Of a stretch of 64,000 nt of DNA, positions 1 through 9,153 are shown one piece after another (position 1 is the first letter of the stretch; every line of letters starts with the position of its first letter). Origin of the DNA: Emticicia sp040253585 (GTDB lineage: Bacteria; Bacteroidota; Bacteroidia; Cytophagales; Spirosomataceae); NCBI RefSeq assembly GCF_040253585.1, contig NZ_JBELAU010000011.1:226612-290611 (forward strand), read 5' to 3'. The notes beneath the pieces are model-generated. The model was not told where the DNA came from, made no database searches, and saw only the letters and a list, made by a program, of their open reading frames with translations. A program made the translations under genes and the position numbers.

Positions 1-12
1 GCTCCACAAAAA

Positions 13-1215
13 CTATGCTTTTGCTCTTGTGTTATCTTTAAAAACTACAATAAAAATTAATAAAACAACAGCAGAAATAGCAGCAGGAACCATCCAAACG
101 GCTGTCCAGTCGTGGGTGCTTACTTCACCTACTTTGGTTGTATATTTATCTAAAACTTTTCCAGAAAGAATTGAGCCAATTCCCATTCCGATTCCGTAAG
201 TTGCCAAAGTGATTAAACCTTGAGCTGAATTTTTGATTTTCTCTCCCGCCTTATTATCAGTGTAAATTTGTCCAGTAACGAAAAAGAAATCGTAGCAAAC
301 ACCGTGTAGAATAATTGCTAAATAAAGCATCCATTCTGATGAAATACCATCGCCGTAACCAAAACATACAAATCTGATTATCCAAGCAACCAAGCCAACG
401 ATTAACATCTTCTTAATGCCAAATTTACTCAACGCAAAAGGAATCAAAAGCATAAATAGTACCTCAGAAACTTGGCCCAAAGACATTTTATTTTCAACAT
501 TTGTCATGTTAGATTCTGTCAATGATAAATTGGCGTGGGCGTAATAAAACGACAACGGAATACAAACCAAAATTGAACAAATAAAGAAAACCAAGAATGA
601 ACGGTCTTTGAAAAGTACAAAAGCATCAGTTCCAAGAATCTGACCGAATGAAGTAGCTTTTGTGGCCTTTGGTGGTGTATTCGGCAATGTAAACGCAAAA
701 ATAGCCCAAGCAACTGATGTAAACATAGCTATTTGGAAAATTGTAACTTTATCGCCTACACCATAAAAACCTATAATATTTGTAATTACAATCCAAGCAA
801 TTGTACCCATAACACGAATAGAAGGAAATTCTTTTTCTGGGTTTTCCATCTGATTCATAGCTATCGAACTTGATAAAGCCAAGTTTGGAGCAAATGTGAG
901 TGTATAAGCTAAAATATACCAGAAAAATGTATCAGGGTCTTGGTTTTGAATCAAGAAATACAAAATAACTGCACCTAAAAGATTCAAAACGCCCATTACT
1001 TTTTGTGCTGAAAAAAAACGGTCGGCTACCATTCCCATAAAAAATGGTGCTACAATCGAAGCTATTGAAAATGTGGCATAAGCACTACCGATTTGGTCGC
1101 CTGTTGCGTGAAGTGTTGTGAAAAGGTACTTACCCATTTGTCCGTACCAAGCTCCCCATGTAGAAAACATGAGAAACATCATCACCATTAATTTAATTCT
1201 GGTTGTTAGAGTCAT
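13..1215 (-). CDS. Nucleoside:H+ symporter (NupG/XapB-type MFS permease)
   Basis: A 400-residue polytopic inner-membrane protein with about 12 hydrophobic segments, the usual length for the family. It resembles the nucleoside:H+ symporters throughout: an N-terminal WGAWYGQMGKYLF segment, FPSIRVMGTIAWI near residue 130, a DAFVLFKDRSFLVFF segment and QVSEVLFMLLIPFALS before the later helices. It should import nucleosides with protons for salvage. The ATG at 1215 begins a typical first helix. It reads alone, with a radical-SAM remnant upstream on the same strand. The family is clear from these motifs; the exact nucleoside preference is not visible. Confidence 0.88.
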   Translation of the reverse strand: MTLTTRIKLMVMMFLMFSTWGAWYGQMGKYLFTTLHATGDQIGSAYATFSIASIVAPFFMGMVADRFFSAQKVMGVLNLLGAVILYFLIQNQDPDTFFWYILAYTLTFAPNLALSSSIAMNQMENPEKEFPSIRVMGTIAWIVITNIIGFYGVGDKVTIFQIAMFTSVAWAIFAFTLPNTPPKATKATSFGQILGTDAFVLFKDRSFLVFFICSILVCIPLSFYYAHANLSLTESNMTNVENKMSLGQVSEVLFMLLIPFALSKFGIKKMLIVGLVAWIIRFVCFGYGDGISSEWMLYLAIILHGVCYDFFFVTGQIYTDNKAGEKIKNSAQGLITLATYGIGMGIGSILSGKVLDKYTTKVGEVSTHDWTAVWMVPAAISAVVLLIFIVVFKDNTRAKA

Positions 1216-1295
1216 AGTTTTAGTTTTGTTATAGCTTTGAGCAAAATTCGCTCAATTTTAGGGTTAATAATTAGAAAATATTTGTTGGTTAAATT

Positions 1296-1602
1296 TTACT
1301 TGTTAATCAAACCCATTACCGCTCCTCCTTCATCCCAAAATCTTCGTTCATTCGGTGCAGTTTTGCACATTTTGATTTCTGCACGAGCATTTGTGAGTAA
1401 TTTTCTGAATTCTTGATCAGGTTTAATTTGCCAAACTTCCTTGGTAGTTTTATTTTTCAAATCACCCATTAGGTATTCAACGTCTTTATCAAAGCAACAC
1501 GGAAGAACCAATCCATCCCAGGTAATTATGCAGGTTGTTGGCTCAATTAAGATTGTAATATCCCCCAACGAGCAATAGTGAGTGAGCATTGATAGTGGAC
1601 TT
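1296..1602 (-). pseudogene. Decayed C-terminal SPASM fragment of a radical-SAM protein
   Basis: The readable frame starts at 1661 inside the end of the M1 peptidase gene, but only its later part looks like protein of a known family: WDGLVLPCCFDKD followed by MGDLKNKTTKEVWQ and FRKLLTNARAEIKMCK, the pattern of a SPASM Fe-S domain at the end of radical-SAM/SPASM proteins. The radical-SAM core is missing. At the last Cys motif the frame reads CKTAPNE; adding one A to the AAAA run (1361-1364) restores CKNCTE followed at once by a stop (1348-1350), which is how such proteins end. So this is a truncated, frameshifted remnant rather than a working gene. The residues after CKTAPNE are out-of-frame translation. 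Confidence 0.7.
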
Positions 1603-4101
1603 TTAAATATCACGAAATTGCTTATATATTTTTTGTAAACGCTCGTCTTTTTCCTCTTCAATAATTTCCTTCATCAAAGCCTTTACTTCTTTAATATCGT
1701 TAATCAGACTTAGTGTTTGCATCCCGGCAAATCTGACATACCATTGTGTATCATTTTTTGCAATTTGTTTAAGCAAAGGCAAACTTTTCAGCTGTATTTC
1801 GGTCGTTGATTTCACTAAGTAAGTACCAAATATACCTAAAACTTGGTATAAATCGTTGCCTTTCATTTGGTTTAGATGATTCTGAAACCAATCGTAACGA
1901 AGTGGTGAGGCTTCCTCTGCAAAATAATTGGCAACTGCCGCAAAAATACTCGGATTGGTTGAAGTATCGAATTTCAAAACTATTTCAATTGCATCCGAAG
2001 GTTTGCTTGCCAAAAGAGCCTCGATTGCAGCAGCTTGAACTGTATAAGATGAGTCAGCCAGTGCATCACGGAAAAGTTTATCATTTTGAGAATTTTGAAA
2101 ACCTTTCATCGCCAAAATAGCATCGGCACGCACATATGCACGTTCATCATGAAGAACTCTATATTGTAAAGCCTTTTCAACGCCTAAAAAATCTTCACCA
2201 TCATAATCGAAAAACTTTTGAACTGCAAATTGCCTTACTCGCCAGAATTTATCTTTTGTGGCATCTATCAAAAGCTGTCTGATTTTCTTTTCGGCTGGCG
2301 GATAATAAAAAGTTGTATCGTCTTCTGGAATAAAGGTAAGCGTTTCTAAGACATTCAATCTTGTAGCGATATTTTCGGCATTATAAAATTGATAGATGAG
2401 CTCATCTTGAGATTTTTGATGCTCAATTTTACCAACCAAAACATTTTCGGGGTCGAGTAAAACCATCTTTGGGGCTGATTTAGCAGCAAATTCAAAAGTT
2501 TGTTGTTTTTTATCTACAAGTATTTCGTACGTAGTTTGCTCATTATCAGACTTTACCAATACTTTCAGCGGCAAACGATAAACAGATGAGTAAAGTGTGT
2601 CTTGCGTTTGTTTGACATTCAATTTCAGTTTTCCATCTGCAAAATCATGAGAAACTTCCAGCACAGGATGCCCAGGTTTCATGAACCATTGGTCGAAAAA
2701 CCAGTGTAAATCTTGTCCAGTAACACGCTCAAAAACCAATCTTAAATCTTCAATTTCGGCAGTTTTATAGGCATTTTGAGTAAGATACTGTTTGAGAGCT
2801 TCAAAAAATGCTTCATCTCCTACTGTATTTCTGAGTAAATGTAAAATCCGACCACCTTTGGCATAAGAGTGCGAATCGAACATATCTTCTTTATCAAGAT
2901 ACCTAAATCTGATTAATGGTTCTTGCTTTTCTTTGGCTTCATCGAAATATTGATTCAAGGCAATATACGAAACCAAATCAGCTTCATCTTTCCCATATTT
3001 ATGATTTGCCCATAAATATTCCGAATAATTGGCAAATGCTTCATTCAAGGGCAAATTCGACCAAGATTCGCAGGTTACTAAATCGCCAAACCAATGATGA
3101 AAAAGCTCATGTGCAATTACGCCATCGTCATTATCATCCACTAATTGATGATTATCTTTTTGAATATAATCGCCATGAACGGTTGCCGTTGTGTTTTCCA
3201 TTGCTCCCGAGACATAGTCACGAACGGCAATTTGAGCATATTTTTCCCACTGATATTTTACCCCTAAAATTTTCTCGAAATAACGAATCATTTCGGGCGT
3301 TCGGCCATAAATATTAAAAGCGTATTTCTCAAATTTAGGCTCAATATAATAACTCACTTCAAAATCTTTGAAATTCGGGTCAACTACTTTTTTAAAGTCT
3401 CCAACCGCAATCATCGTCAAGTAGGGTGCTGCTGGTTTTGTTTGTTTCCAATAATCAGTGCGAGTACCGTCTGAGTTTTGCTTAGAAGTAATAAGTTTAC
3501 CGTTGGAAAGTGTAATGAATTTGGCATCAATGGTCAGAAAAATCTCTTGGGTCATTTTCTGATTGGGCGAGTCAATCGTTGGAAACCAAGCAGAGTTTGA
3601 TTCGGTTTCGCCTTGTGTCCAAATTTGCTGAGGTTTATCAGGTTCTGTTCCCGATGGATTAATAAAATATAAACCTTTATCACCGGCAATCGCATCACTC
3701 CCACCCGCAATGCGTTCGTTTGGTTTGGCAGTGTAATTGATTTGAATATTTATGGTATCTTTTCGAGTAAAAGTCTGACCTAAATCTATTTTCAAAATAC
3801 TTTTATCATAGTCGTACTTCAAAGGCTTTCCTTTCAACATAACTTCTTGAATATCAAAACTTTTTGCATCAAGAGTAATTGATTTTTGAGGATAAAAATG
3901 CGGTTTAAAAGTCAAAGTCGCTTTACCATAAAGATATTGCTTTTTCCAGTCGGGTTTGATTTCGAGTTTTGTGTGAATCAAATCATGTTCGATTGTTCTT
4001 GAAGCATTATATGGGCCTTGAGCGGGAACTATGGCACTATTTTCTTGAGCAAAAACACAAAGATTGAAAAAGAAAAGTATTGCTGATTGAAGAAATTTCA
4101 T
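1603..4101 (-). CDS. Secreted M1-family zinc aminopeptidase
   Basis: An 832-residue protein with an N-terminal signal peptide (hydrophobic residues 4-18, ending near VFAQ). The M1 signature is complete: GAMEN at about 299-303, HELFH at 331-335, and the third zinc ligand Glu354 in NEAFANY, 18 residues after the HExxH motif. It should remove N-terminal residues from peptides outside the cytoplasm. The C-terminal third is rich in short helical units (RQFAVQKFFD, RADAILAMKGF, QAAAIEALLAS) that read like HEAT repeats, as in many Bacteroidota M1 enzymes. The 3' end is followed directly by the SPASM remnant. Substrate range cannot be told from sequence. Confidence 0.93.
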   Translation of the reverse strand: MKFLQSAILFFFNLCVFAQENSAIVPAQGPYNASRTIEHDLIHTKLEIKPDWKKQYLYGKATLTFKPHFYPQKSITLDAKSFDIQEVMLKGKPLKYDYDKSILKIDLGQTFTRKDTINIQINYTAKPNERIAGGSDAIAGDKGLYFINPSGTEPDKPQQIWTQGETESNSAWFPTIDSPNQKMTQEIFLTIDAKFITLSNGKLITSKQNSDGTRTDYWKQTKPAAPYLTMIAVGDFKKVVDPNFKDFEVSYYIEPKFEKYAFNIYGRTPEMIRYFEKILGVKYQWEKYAQIAVRDYVSGAMENTTATVHGDYIQKDNHQLVDDNDDGVIAHELFHHWFGDLVTCESWSNLPLNEAFANYSEYLWANHKYGKDEADLVSYIALNQYFDEAKEKQEPLIRFRYLDKEDMFDSHSYAKGGRILHLLRNTVGDEAFFEALKQYLTQNAYKTAEIEDLRLVFERVTGQDLHWFFDQWFMKPGHPVLEVSHDFADGKLKLNVKQTQDTLYSSVYRLPLKVLVKSDNEQTTYEILVDKKQQTFEFAAKSAPKMVLLDPENVLVGKIEHQKSQDELIYQFYNAENIATRLNVLETLTFIPEDDTTFYYPPAEKKIRQLLIDATKDKFWRVRQFAVQKFFDYDGEDFLGVEKALQYRVLHDERAYVRADAILAMKGFQNSQNDKLFRDALADSSYTVQAAAIEALLASKPSDAIEIVLKFDTSTNPSIFAAVANYFAEEASPLRYDWFQNHLNQMKGNDLYQVLGIFGTYLVKSTTEIQLKSLPLLKQIAKNDTQWYVRFAGMQTLSLINDIKEVKALMKEIIEEEKDERLQKIYKQFRDI

Positions 4102-4124
4102 TGAATAAAATATGGCTTAAAAAA

Positions 4125-5291
4125 TTACTTTCGTCTTTTTTGATAATTACCTGTTGTTTTTACTGGCTTACGAAAATCATTAAAATAATGTTCTTTCACT
4201 CTTCGCAAGGCAAAACCATCATCAAATGCCTCAACAGTGTAGTCTCGCTTAAATTTAAAATCATCTAAACTCGCATAACCACCTTTCAGCGTGAGTGTAA
4301 AAATATTGTTATCGGCATCAAAAACCCATGAAGTTTCTTCTGTATCAATATCCAAAAAATCTACTCCTGCACAGAATTTCACTTTAGGGTCGCTTTCATA
4401 ATCATATTCGATTGTTCCACTTTCTGATAAATTCAGAACTAAGTTGTTAATAGTCAACTTCGATTCGTGGTAAGGCGTAAGATAAATATCTCCCCTTTCG
4501 ATTTTATTTCTGACCAAAATCCAACGTTTTGTTTTGTCGAACAAAGCCTTGTGTAACTCTAAATAATTGACTTTTACAGGCGATGCAATTACCGCTGGTT
4601 CGACTACTACTGAAACATTTTCTTTCTCAACACTTGCAATTATCTTGGCATCAGTTGTTGAAGTAGTTTTCACATCAGAATCTACTTTTAAAGCCTCAGT
4701 TACATTTGAAGTTGCAAGATTTTTTATAGTATCAGCCAAAACTTTCGGAGCTTCATTTATAACTTTATTTTCAGTTACAACTTTCGGAGTTGCTGCAATC
4801 CGCGAAGGTGTTGTTTTCTTGACTTGATTTATAACAACTGGCTTTTTTCTTAAATCTTCATAAAAAACCTGCTTGGTTTTCATCAAAATATAACCATCAT
4901 GTACTTCATCTATCTTATATTCTCTATGGAACTTAAAATCATCGATTGTAATATAACCAGCTTGAATCGTCAAAGTAAGTATTTTTGTCAACGTATCATA
5001 CGCCCATGAACTCTCTTTGGTATTGATGTCAAGATATTTGATATTTGGATTTTCGGCGTATTTTGAATTAGTTTCATAATCATAAACGATTTTCCCATTC
5101 TCAGCAAATGACAAAACCAAAGTATTCAACTTTACCTTTGCTTTTTTGTAAGAAGTCAAAAAAACTTCATTTTTTTCAATCTTATTGTTGACCAAAATCC
5201 AGCGATTAGAGGCATCCAAAAGTGGATCTTGTTGTGCAATAACTTGGAAAAAAGTCAATAAGAAAACAGCAGTGGTAATAAATTTCTTCAT
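4125..5291 (-). CDS. Secreted protein with an internally duplicated domain
   Basis: A 388-residue protein with a clean signal peptide (KKFITTAVFLLTFFQVIAQ). Two copies of one domain of about 130 residues are visible, roughly 25-155 and 245-380. Each starts with RWILV-NKIE, continues with an L-LSE/AENG-I-YDYE segment, LDI-T-E-SW, LTL--GY--DDFKF-R-Y and ends in a basic DLRKKP/DFRKPVK stretch. The two are joined by a linker of about 90 residues rich in Val, Thr, Ser and Lys. The folds look all-beta (lipocalin-like size), but I do not recognise the family and assign no function. It follows the ABC permease gene on the same strand. Confidence 0.75.
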   Translation of the reverse strand: MKKFITTAVFLLTFFQVIAQQDPLLDASNRWILVNNKIEKNEVFLTSYKKAKVKLNTLVLSFAENGKIVYDYETNSKYAENPNIKYLDINTKESSWAYDTLTKILTLTIQAGYITIDDFKFHREYKIDEVHDGYILMKTKQVFYEDLRKKPVVINQVKKTTPSRIAATPKVVTENKVINEAPKVLADTIKNLATSNVTEALKVDSDVKTTSTTDAKIIASVEKENVSVVVEPAVIASPVKVNYLELHKALFDKTKRWILVRNKIERGDIYLTPYHESKLTINNLVLNLSESGTIEYDYESDPKVKFCAGVDFLDIDTEETSWVFDADNNIFTLTLKGGYASLDDFKFKRDYTVEAFDDGFALRRVKEHYFNDFRKPVKTTGNYQKRRK

Positions 5292-5345
5292 TTTGGGTTA
5301 TTCAAAAATTCGGTTTTGGCGAATTATTCTCAATAGAAATTTTAA

Positions 5346-5439
5346 TGATGGTGAATGTTGAATTATTAATGGTTAATTAAATATTCATCGCACGGGCGAC
5401 CCCGCATCAAACATCAAACATTAAACATTCTTAATTCTT
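5346..5439. repeat. Heptad-word array, two opposed blocks
   Basis: Block one (5346-5380) reads as 7-nt units TGATGGT, GAATGTT, GAATTAT, TAATGGT, TAATTAA. Block two (5405-5439) reads CATCAAA, CATCAAA, CATTAAA, CATTCTT, AATTCTT, roughly the reverse-complement theme (ATG against CAT). A GC-rich spacer separates them. Block two runs into the last codons of the ABC permease gene. The 7-nt period is directly visible; its function is unknown. Confidence 0.6.
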
Positions 5440-6633
5440 AGCAGCTCGCTTTGCAGGTAAATACGAAGCCAAAAGTGTAATTATGATAATTGAAACGGCG
5501 GTCAGCACAAAATCACTTAATTGCATTTTTACTGGATAAGCATCAATTATTGAGCTTTCCATACCCATTTTTATGATTCCGTAACGCTCTTGCATGAAAC
5601 AAATTATTCCGCCCAATACAAGTCCAACAATTGCTCCGATAAACGACACTAATGCTCCCTCAGAGTAAAAAATACGTTTTACTAAACCTTCGTCAGCACC
5701 CATTGCAAAAAGCGTTTTCAAATCTTGTTGCTTGTCAATGACGAGCATCGTCAGCGAAAAGAAAATATTGAATGAGGCAATACCTATGATAAAAATCAAA
5801 GCAATGAAAATAAACAGTTTTTCGATTTTGATTGCTCTAAATAGTGAAGCATTTTGCTCGTCTTGATTTTGTACCAAGAAATTTTCGTCTAAAATACTTT
5901 TTACTGATGCTTGAATCTGAGAAATATCGGCATTAGGCTTCGCCTGAATTTCAATGGCACTTCTTTTATCGCCATATTCGGTCAATTGTTTGGCTATTTC
6001 AAGCGGAACATATACATAATCATCATGCAATTGTTCCAAAGAATAAACACCCGAAATATTTAGAATTTCACGATTAATATTATCATCAGGATTCAGCGAA
6101 TACGATTTTCGATTACGTGGATACCAAATTTCAATTGGTTCTATGATATTTTGCAACGAAATATTCAAAGCAGCATAAACATTTCCACCAATAAAAGCAT
6201 AATCGACACTATCTCTTGTCAACACAAAATTTCCCTCGACCAATGACTTTTTCAATGGACTAAACGCCTGAAAAGTTTCATCAACACCTTTAAGTGTAAC
6301 AACCATTTGTGAGTTTTCGTACTTTACCAAAGCATTATCTTGAATAACCTCGGTTACGTACCAAACATCTTTGATGGCTTTTATCTTCGTGAGCTTTTCT
6401 TTATCTATCAAAAAGCTTTTACCGTTTTTGGGAGAAATCTTAATATCGGCATCGAAAGACTTAAAAATTTTCCTATTTAAATCTTCTAAGCCATTAAAAA
6501 CCGACAATACAATCACCAAAGCCATTGTTCCGATGCCAATTCCGAGCATCGAAATAATAGAAATGAAATTGATAAAACTCTTTTTCTTCTTTGAATAAAA
6601 ATATCTTTTGGCGATTAGAAACGAAAGATTCAC
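5431..6633 (-). CDS. FtsX-type ABC transporter permease (LolC/LolE-like)
   Basis: A 400-residue permease with the LolC/E plan: a basic amphipathic N-terminus (LIAKRYFYSKKKKSFIN), a first membrane helix at about 25-48, a large periplasmic domain at about 50-265, and three helices in the C-terminal FtsX region (FIFIALIFIIGIASFN; SFIGAIVGLVLGGIICF; DFVLTAVSIIIITLLASY). It should act with a LolD-type ATPase in lipoprotein release or another mechanotransmission task at the inner membrane. No ATPase gene is adjacent; a LolD-like ATPase lies far away at 39658. The ATG at 6633 follows rbfA closely on the same strand. Confidence 0.85.
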   Translation of the reverse strand: MNLSFLIAKRYFYSKKKKSFINFISIISMLGIGIGTMALVIVLSVFNGLEDLNRKIFKSFDADIKISPKNGKSFLIDKEKLTKIKAIKDVWYVTEVIQDNALVKYENSQMVVTLKGVDETFQAFSPLKKSLVEGNFVLTRDSVDYAFIGGNVYAALNISLQNIIEPIEIWYPRNRKSYSLNPDDNINREILNISGVYSLEQLHDDYVYVPLEIAKQLTEYGDKRSAIEIQAKPNADISQIQASVKSILDENFLVQNQDEQNASLFRAIKIEKLFIFIALIFIIGIASFNIFFSLTMLVIDKQQDLKTLFAMGADEGLVKRIFYSEGALVSFIGAIVGLVLGGIICFMQERYGIIKMGMESSIIDAYPVKMQLSDFVLTAVSIIIITLLASYLPAKRAAKN

Positions 6634-6661
6634 AAGCTAAATCAATTAGTGGATGTTTATT

Positions 6662-7039
6662 TTATTCTTCACCTTCAACTGGTGCTGGTGGAATTACAAT
6701 TCCTGCAAAAAGAGCATCCATTTTTTGTGCATACTCGGCCGTATCATCAATAAAAAATTGCAGATTTGGCACAATTCTTAGTTGATGTCGTACTCGTTCA
6801 CCCAATAAGTTTCTGATAACTTTAGTGTTTTCTCTAACGATTTGTAAGACACCTTCTCTATCTTTTGCCAATAAAAAACTCAAATAAACCCTCGCAATGG
6901 CTAAGTCTGGTGTTGTTTTTACATCCGTAATCGTCACGAAAGCACCATTAAATAACTGTTTCAAGTCTTTTTGAAAAATCTCGCCTAAATCTTTTTGTAT
7001 CTGTTTTGCTACCTGTCTTTGTCTTTTCGATTCCATCAT
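6662..7039 (-). CDS. rbfA: Ribosome-binding factor A
   Basis: A 125-residue protein matching RbfA: the start SKRQRQVAKQIQKDLGEIF, a central VTITDVKTTPDLAIARVYLSF strand-helix segment and a LRIVPNLQFFIDDTAEYAQKMDAL end. RbfA is a single KH-like domain that binds the small ribosomal subunit and helps 16S rRNA maturation, notably in the cold. Length is normal. MMESK and MESK are both possible starts one codon apart. It lies just upstream of the ABC permease (28-nt gap), so the two are probably co-transcribed. Confidence 0.92.
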   Translation of the reverse strand: MMESKRQRQVAKQIQKDLGEIFQKDLKQLFNGAFVTITDVKTTPDLAIARVYLSFLLAKDREGVLQIVRENTKVIRNLLGERVRHQLRIVPNLQFFIDDTAEYAQKMDALFAGIVIPPAPVEGEE

Positions 7040-7072
7040 TTTCTAATTTTGAAGCGATACGTCGCCCGTTCT

Positions 7073-7150
7073 GAATGTTAGAATGAGTGAATATACGAAC
7101 CAACTTTGAGAAATTCATCCTATCATTCAATCATTGAGGCATTCAATCAT
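7073..7150. repeat. Octad-spaced variant of the word arrays
   Basis: In the gap between rbfA and the divergent gene at 7256, GAAT occurs at 7073, 7081 and 7089 (8-nt spacing). ATTC/ATTG/ATTA words then occur at 7123, 7131, 7139 and 7147, again every 8 nt and in the opposite sense. It resembles the 7-nt arrays elsewhere in the window in layout, but with a period of 8. Confidence 0.45.
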
Positions 7151-7199
7151 TAATTTTATGCAAATATCCGCAAATTTTCGGGTTAAATAAAGTAAAGTT

Positions 7200-7230
7200 T
7201 CTCACATCCGTTAGTTTTTTCATAACTTTG
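7200..7230 (+). promoter_or_regulatory. Bacteroidota-type promoter candidate
   Basis: TAACTTTG at 7223-7230 matches the phylum's -7 consensus TAnnTTTG exactly, with a T-rich AGTTT about 22 nt upstream as a weak -33 element. It would give a short leader before the TTG start at 7256, which supports that start. Confidence 0.45.
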
Positions 7231-7255
7231 TGTTGTAAACTAATCTTTCAAGGCC

Positions 7256-8665
7256 TTGTTAACATTTTTTAGGTTAAACTCACTGTTTCATATTTTTTCA
7301 CTGCTTTTGCTGGTCGTGATAATCAAATTGCCTTTTCTTGGGCAGAAATTACCGATGCTCCTACCCGAACTTGAATGGATGTTAGTCGGTGAAAAAATCC
7401 ATGATGGACAATTTTTATACAAAGAAGTTTGGACAAACGTTGGCCCTTTGGCATCATTCGTCTATTGGGCCATTGATGTATCGTTTGGGCGGTCGCAGTT
7501 TGTTTATGAGTTTATTGCTATACTTATAACTTATTTTCAGGCACTATATTTTACTTTTGTTTGTAATACTCGCCAAACTTATCTCGAAAAAAACTACGCT
7601 CCGGGCCTCATTTATGTGCTTTTGATGAGTCTTTCTTTCGATATGAGTAAACTTTCTCCGATATTACTCTCAACAACGTTTTTGCTTTTTGCATTCAATA
7701 AACTCGTCAAACAAATGGAACGCCGAGAAGGGGTTTCTGATGAAGTTTTTGAAGTTGGGCTTTACATTGGTATAGCTTCGCTGTTCCATCAGCCAACGAT
7801 GGTTTTCATTTTTTGGAGCATCGCCAGCCTTGTATTCTTTACGAATGCCAACCTTCGCCAACACTTTTTGGCAATTTTAGGTTTTGGTTTACCTTTATTC
7901 TTGACAGGACTTTATTTTTACTTTTATGATTCTCTCGATGAATTCAAATACAATTGGTTCAATGGTATTTTCAAAATCAAACAATATAGCTTAGAAGATT
8001 TCAAAAGTGCTTTTATTGCTATTACAGTTCCTTCAGCACTTGCAGTTTTTGGTTTTCTTCGCCAAACACAAGTTAGTAGATATAACAGCTATCAGCAACG
8101 TACGCAGCAAATTATGCTCATTTGGGGAATTGCTTCATTATTAGCCTTGTTTCTTTCTCCCAATGTTGCACCGATGCAATTCATCATTTTTGTGCCGTTT
8201 TTTGCATATTTTATCACTGGTTTTTTCTTCCATTTAAAAGGAGCATTTTTGCCTGAATTACTCTTCACAATTCTGTTTCTTTTCATCGTATTCGTTCAAT
8301 ATCAAGGAGTTACACCATTTTTTGGCAAAGGATTTGAACAACTCGCCGATATGAGAGTAAAACCAAAAGAGATTCCAGAAAGGCTGAAAGGGCAAAAAAT
8401 GTTGGTAATTGGCGAAAGAATTGACGAATATTCGTACGGAGAGTCAGCAACTTGTTATCTTAATTGGGACCTTTCAAAAATTGATTTAGAAAACCCTGAT
8501 AACTACGAAAGTATCATCAACATATTTGATAATTTCAAGAAAGACCCGCCGACAATTATTATTGATAAACAAAACGTAATACCAAAAATATTTAAGAGAA
8601 TTCCTGCATTATCATCTGACTATCAAGCAACTAAGATTAACGGAATCTATCAAAGAAAGTTTTAA
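7256..8665 (+). CDS. Polytopic membrane protein, possibly GT-C (family 39)-like
   Basis: A 469-residue protein with about ten hydrophobic segments over residues 10-370 and a soluble C-terminal tail of about 90 residues. Near the N-terminus, between the first and second helices, LPELEWMLVGEKIHDGQFLYKE is followed by a VWTNVGPLASFVYW stretch. Its order (acidic pair, 'GxxhhDGxxLYxExW', then 'GPLhxhhYW') recalls the first periplasmic loop of GT-C glycosyltransferases of the PMT/family-39 type. That likeness is my inference; a Bacteroidota family of unknown function is the alternative. The start is TTG at 7256, preceded by a -7-like element; no ATG precedes the first membrane segment in frame. Confidence 0.6.
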   Translation: MLTFFRLNSLFHIFSLLLLVVIIKLPFLGQKLPMLLPELEWMLVGEKIHDGQFLYKEVWTNVGPLASFVYWAIDVSFGRSQFVYEFIAILITYFQALYFTFVCNTRQTYLEKNYAPGLIYVLLMSLSFDMSKLSPILLSTTFLLFAFNKLVKQMERREGVSDEVFEVGLYIGIASLFHQPTMVFIFWSIASLVFFTNANLRQHFLAILGFGLPLFLTGLYFYFYDSLDEFKYNWFNGIFKIKQYSLEDFKSAFIAITVPSALAVFGFLRQTQVSRYNSYQQRTQQIMLIWGIASLLALFLSPNVAPMQFIIFVPFFAYFITGFFFHLKGAFLPELLFTILFLFIVFVQYQGVTPFFGKGFEQLADMRVKPKEIPERLKGQKMLVIGERIDEYSYGESATCYLNWDLSKIDLENPDNYESIINIFDNFKKDPPTIIIDKQNVIPKIFKRIPALSSDYQATKINGIYQRKF

Positions 8666-8668
8666 GAA

Positions 8669-8726
8669 AATGTAGAGTTAAGAGTGTAGAATGTATAAAC
8701 TCTACACTCTTAACTTTACACTTCTT
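8669..8726. repeat. Heptad-word array forming a hairpin
   Basis: Units AATGTAG, AGTTAAG, AGTGTAG, AATGTAT (8669-8696) face ACTCTAC, ACTCTTA, ACTTTAC, ACTTCTT (8699-8726). Arms 8671-8690 and 8701-8720 are complementary over 20 nt with one mismatch and a 10-nt loop. It sits between convergent genes and could act as a two-way terminator. Confidence 0.65.
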
Positions 8727-9153
8727 AACAAGAAATTTTATCTGCTCGACGGGCGTGACGTCCGCCTTCAAATTCTGTTTTCAAAAATGTCTTCACACAT
8801 TCAAGTGCTAATTCAACATCAATAAAACGAGCTGGTAAACAAATTACATTGGCATTGTTATGCTGGCGAATCAATTCGGCAACTTCCAAATTCCAAACCA
8901 AACCTGCTCTAATTCCTTGGTGGTGATTGGCCGTCATGCACACGCCATTTCCACTTCCACAAATCAAAACTCCAAATTCATACTGACCGCTCTCAACCGA
9001 ACTTGCCAATTGGTGTGCTGTATCAGGATAATCGACTGCTTCGGGAGTATATGGGCCATAATCAGCCGTTTCATAATTTTGTTCTTGAAGCCAACGAAGG
9101 ATGACTTTTTTGTACTCAAAACCAGCGTGGTCGCCTGCAATTGCTACTTTCAT
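8725..9153 (-). CDS. rpiB: Ribose-5-phosphate isomerase B
   Basis: A 142-residue RpiB/LacAB-type sugar-phosphate isomerase. It interconverts ribose 5-phosphate and ribulose 5-phosphate in the non-oxidative pentose phosphate pathway. Visible signatures are GDHAGFEYK at 7-15, the catalytic Cys65 within CGSGNG (65-70), the Asn/His anion-binding segment TANHHQGIRAGL and the C-terminal RHARRADKI tail. Length is typical. It stands alone between a convergent gene and a divergent one. Specificity for ribose over allose is assumed from the usual case in the phylum. Confidence 0.94.
   Translation of the reverse strand: MKVAIAGDHAGFEYKKVILRWLQEQNYETADYGPYTPEAVDYPDTAHQLASSVESGQYEFGVLICGSGNGVCMTANHHQGIRAGLVWNLEVAELIRQHNNANVICLPARFIDVELALECVKTFLKTEFEGGRHARRADKISC

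Noticed and set aside
2916..3317. Plus-strand frame of 133 codons inside the M1 peptidase gene
   Set aside because: It is antisense to the HExxH-containing coding region and has no family character or start context.
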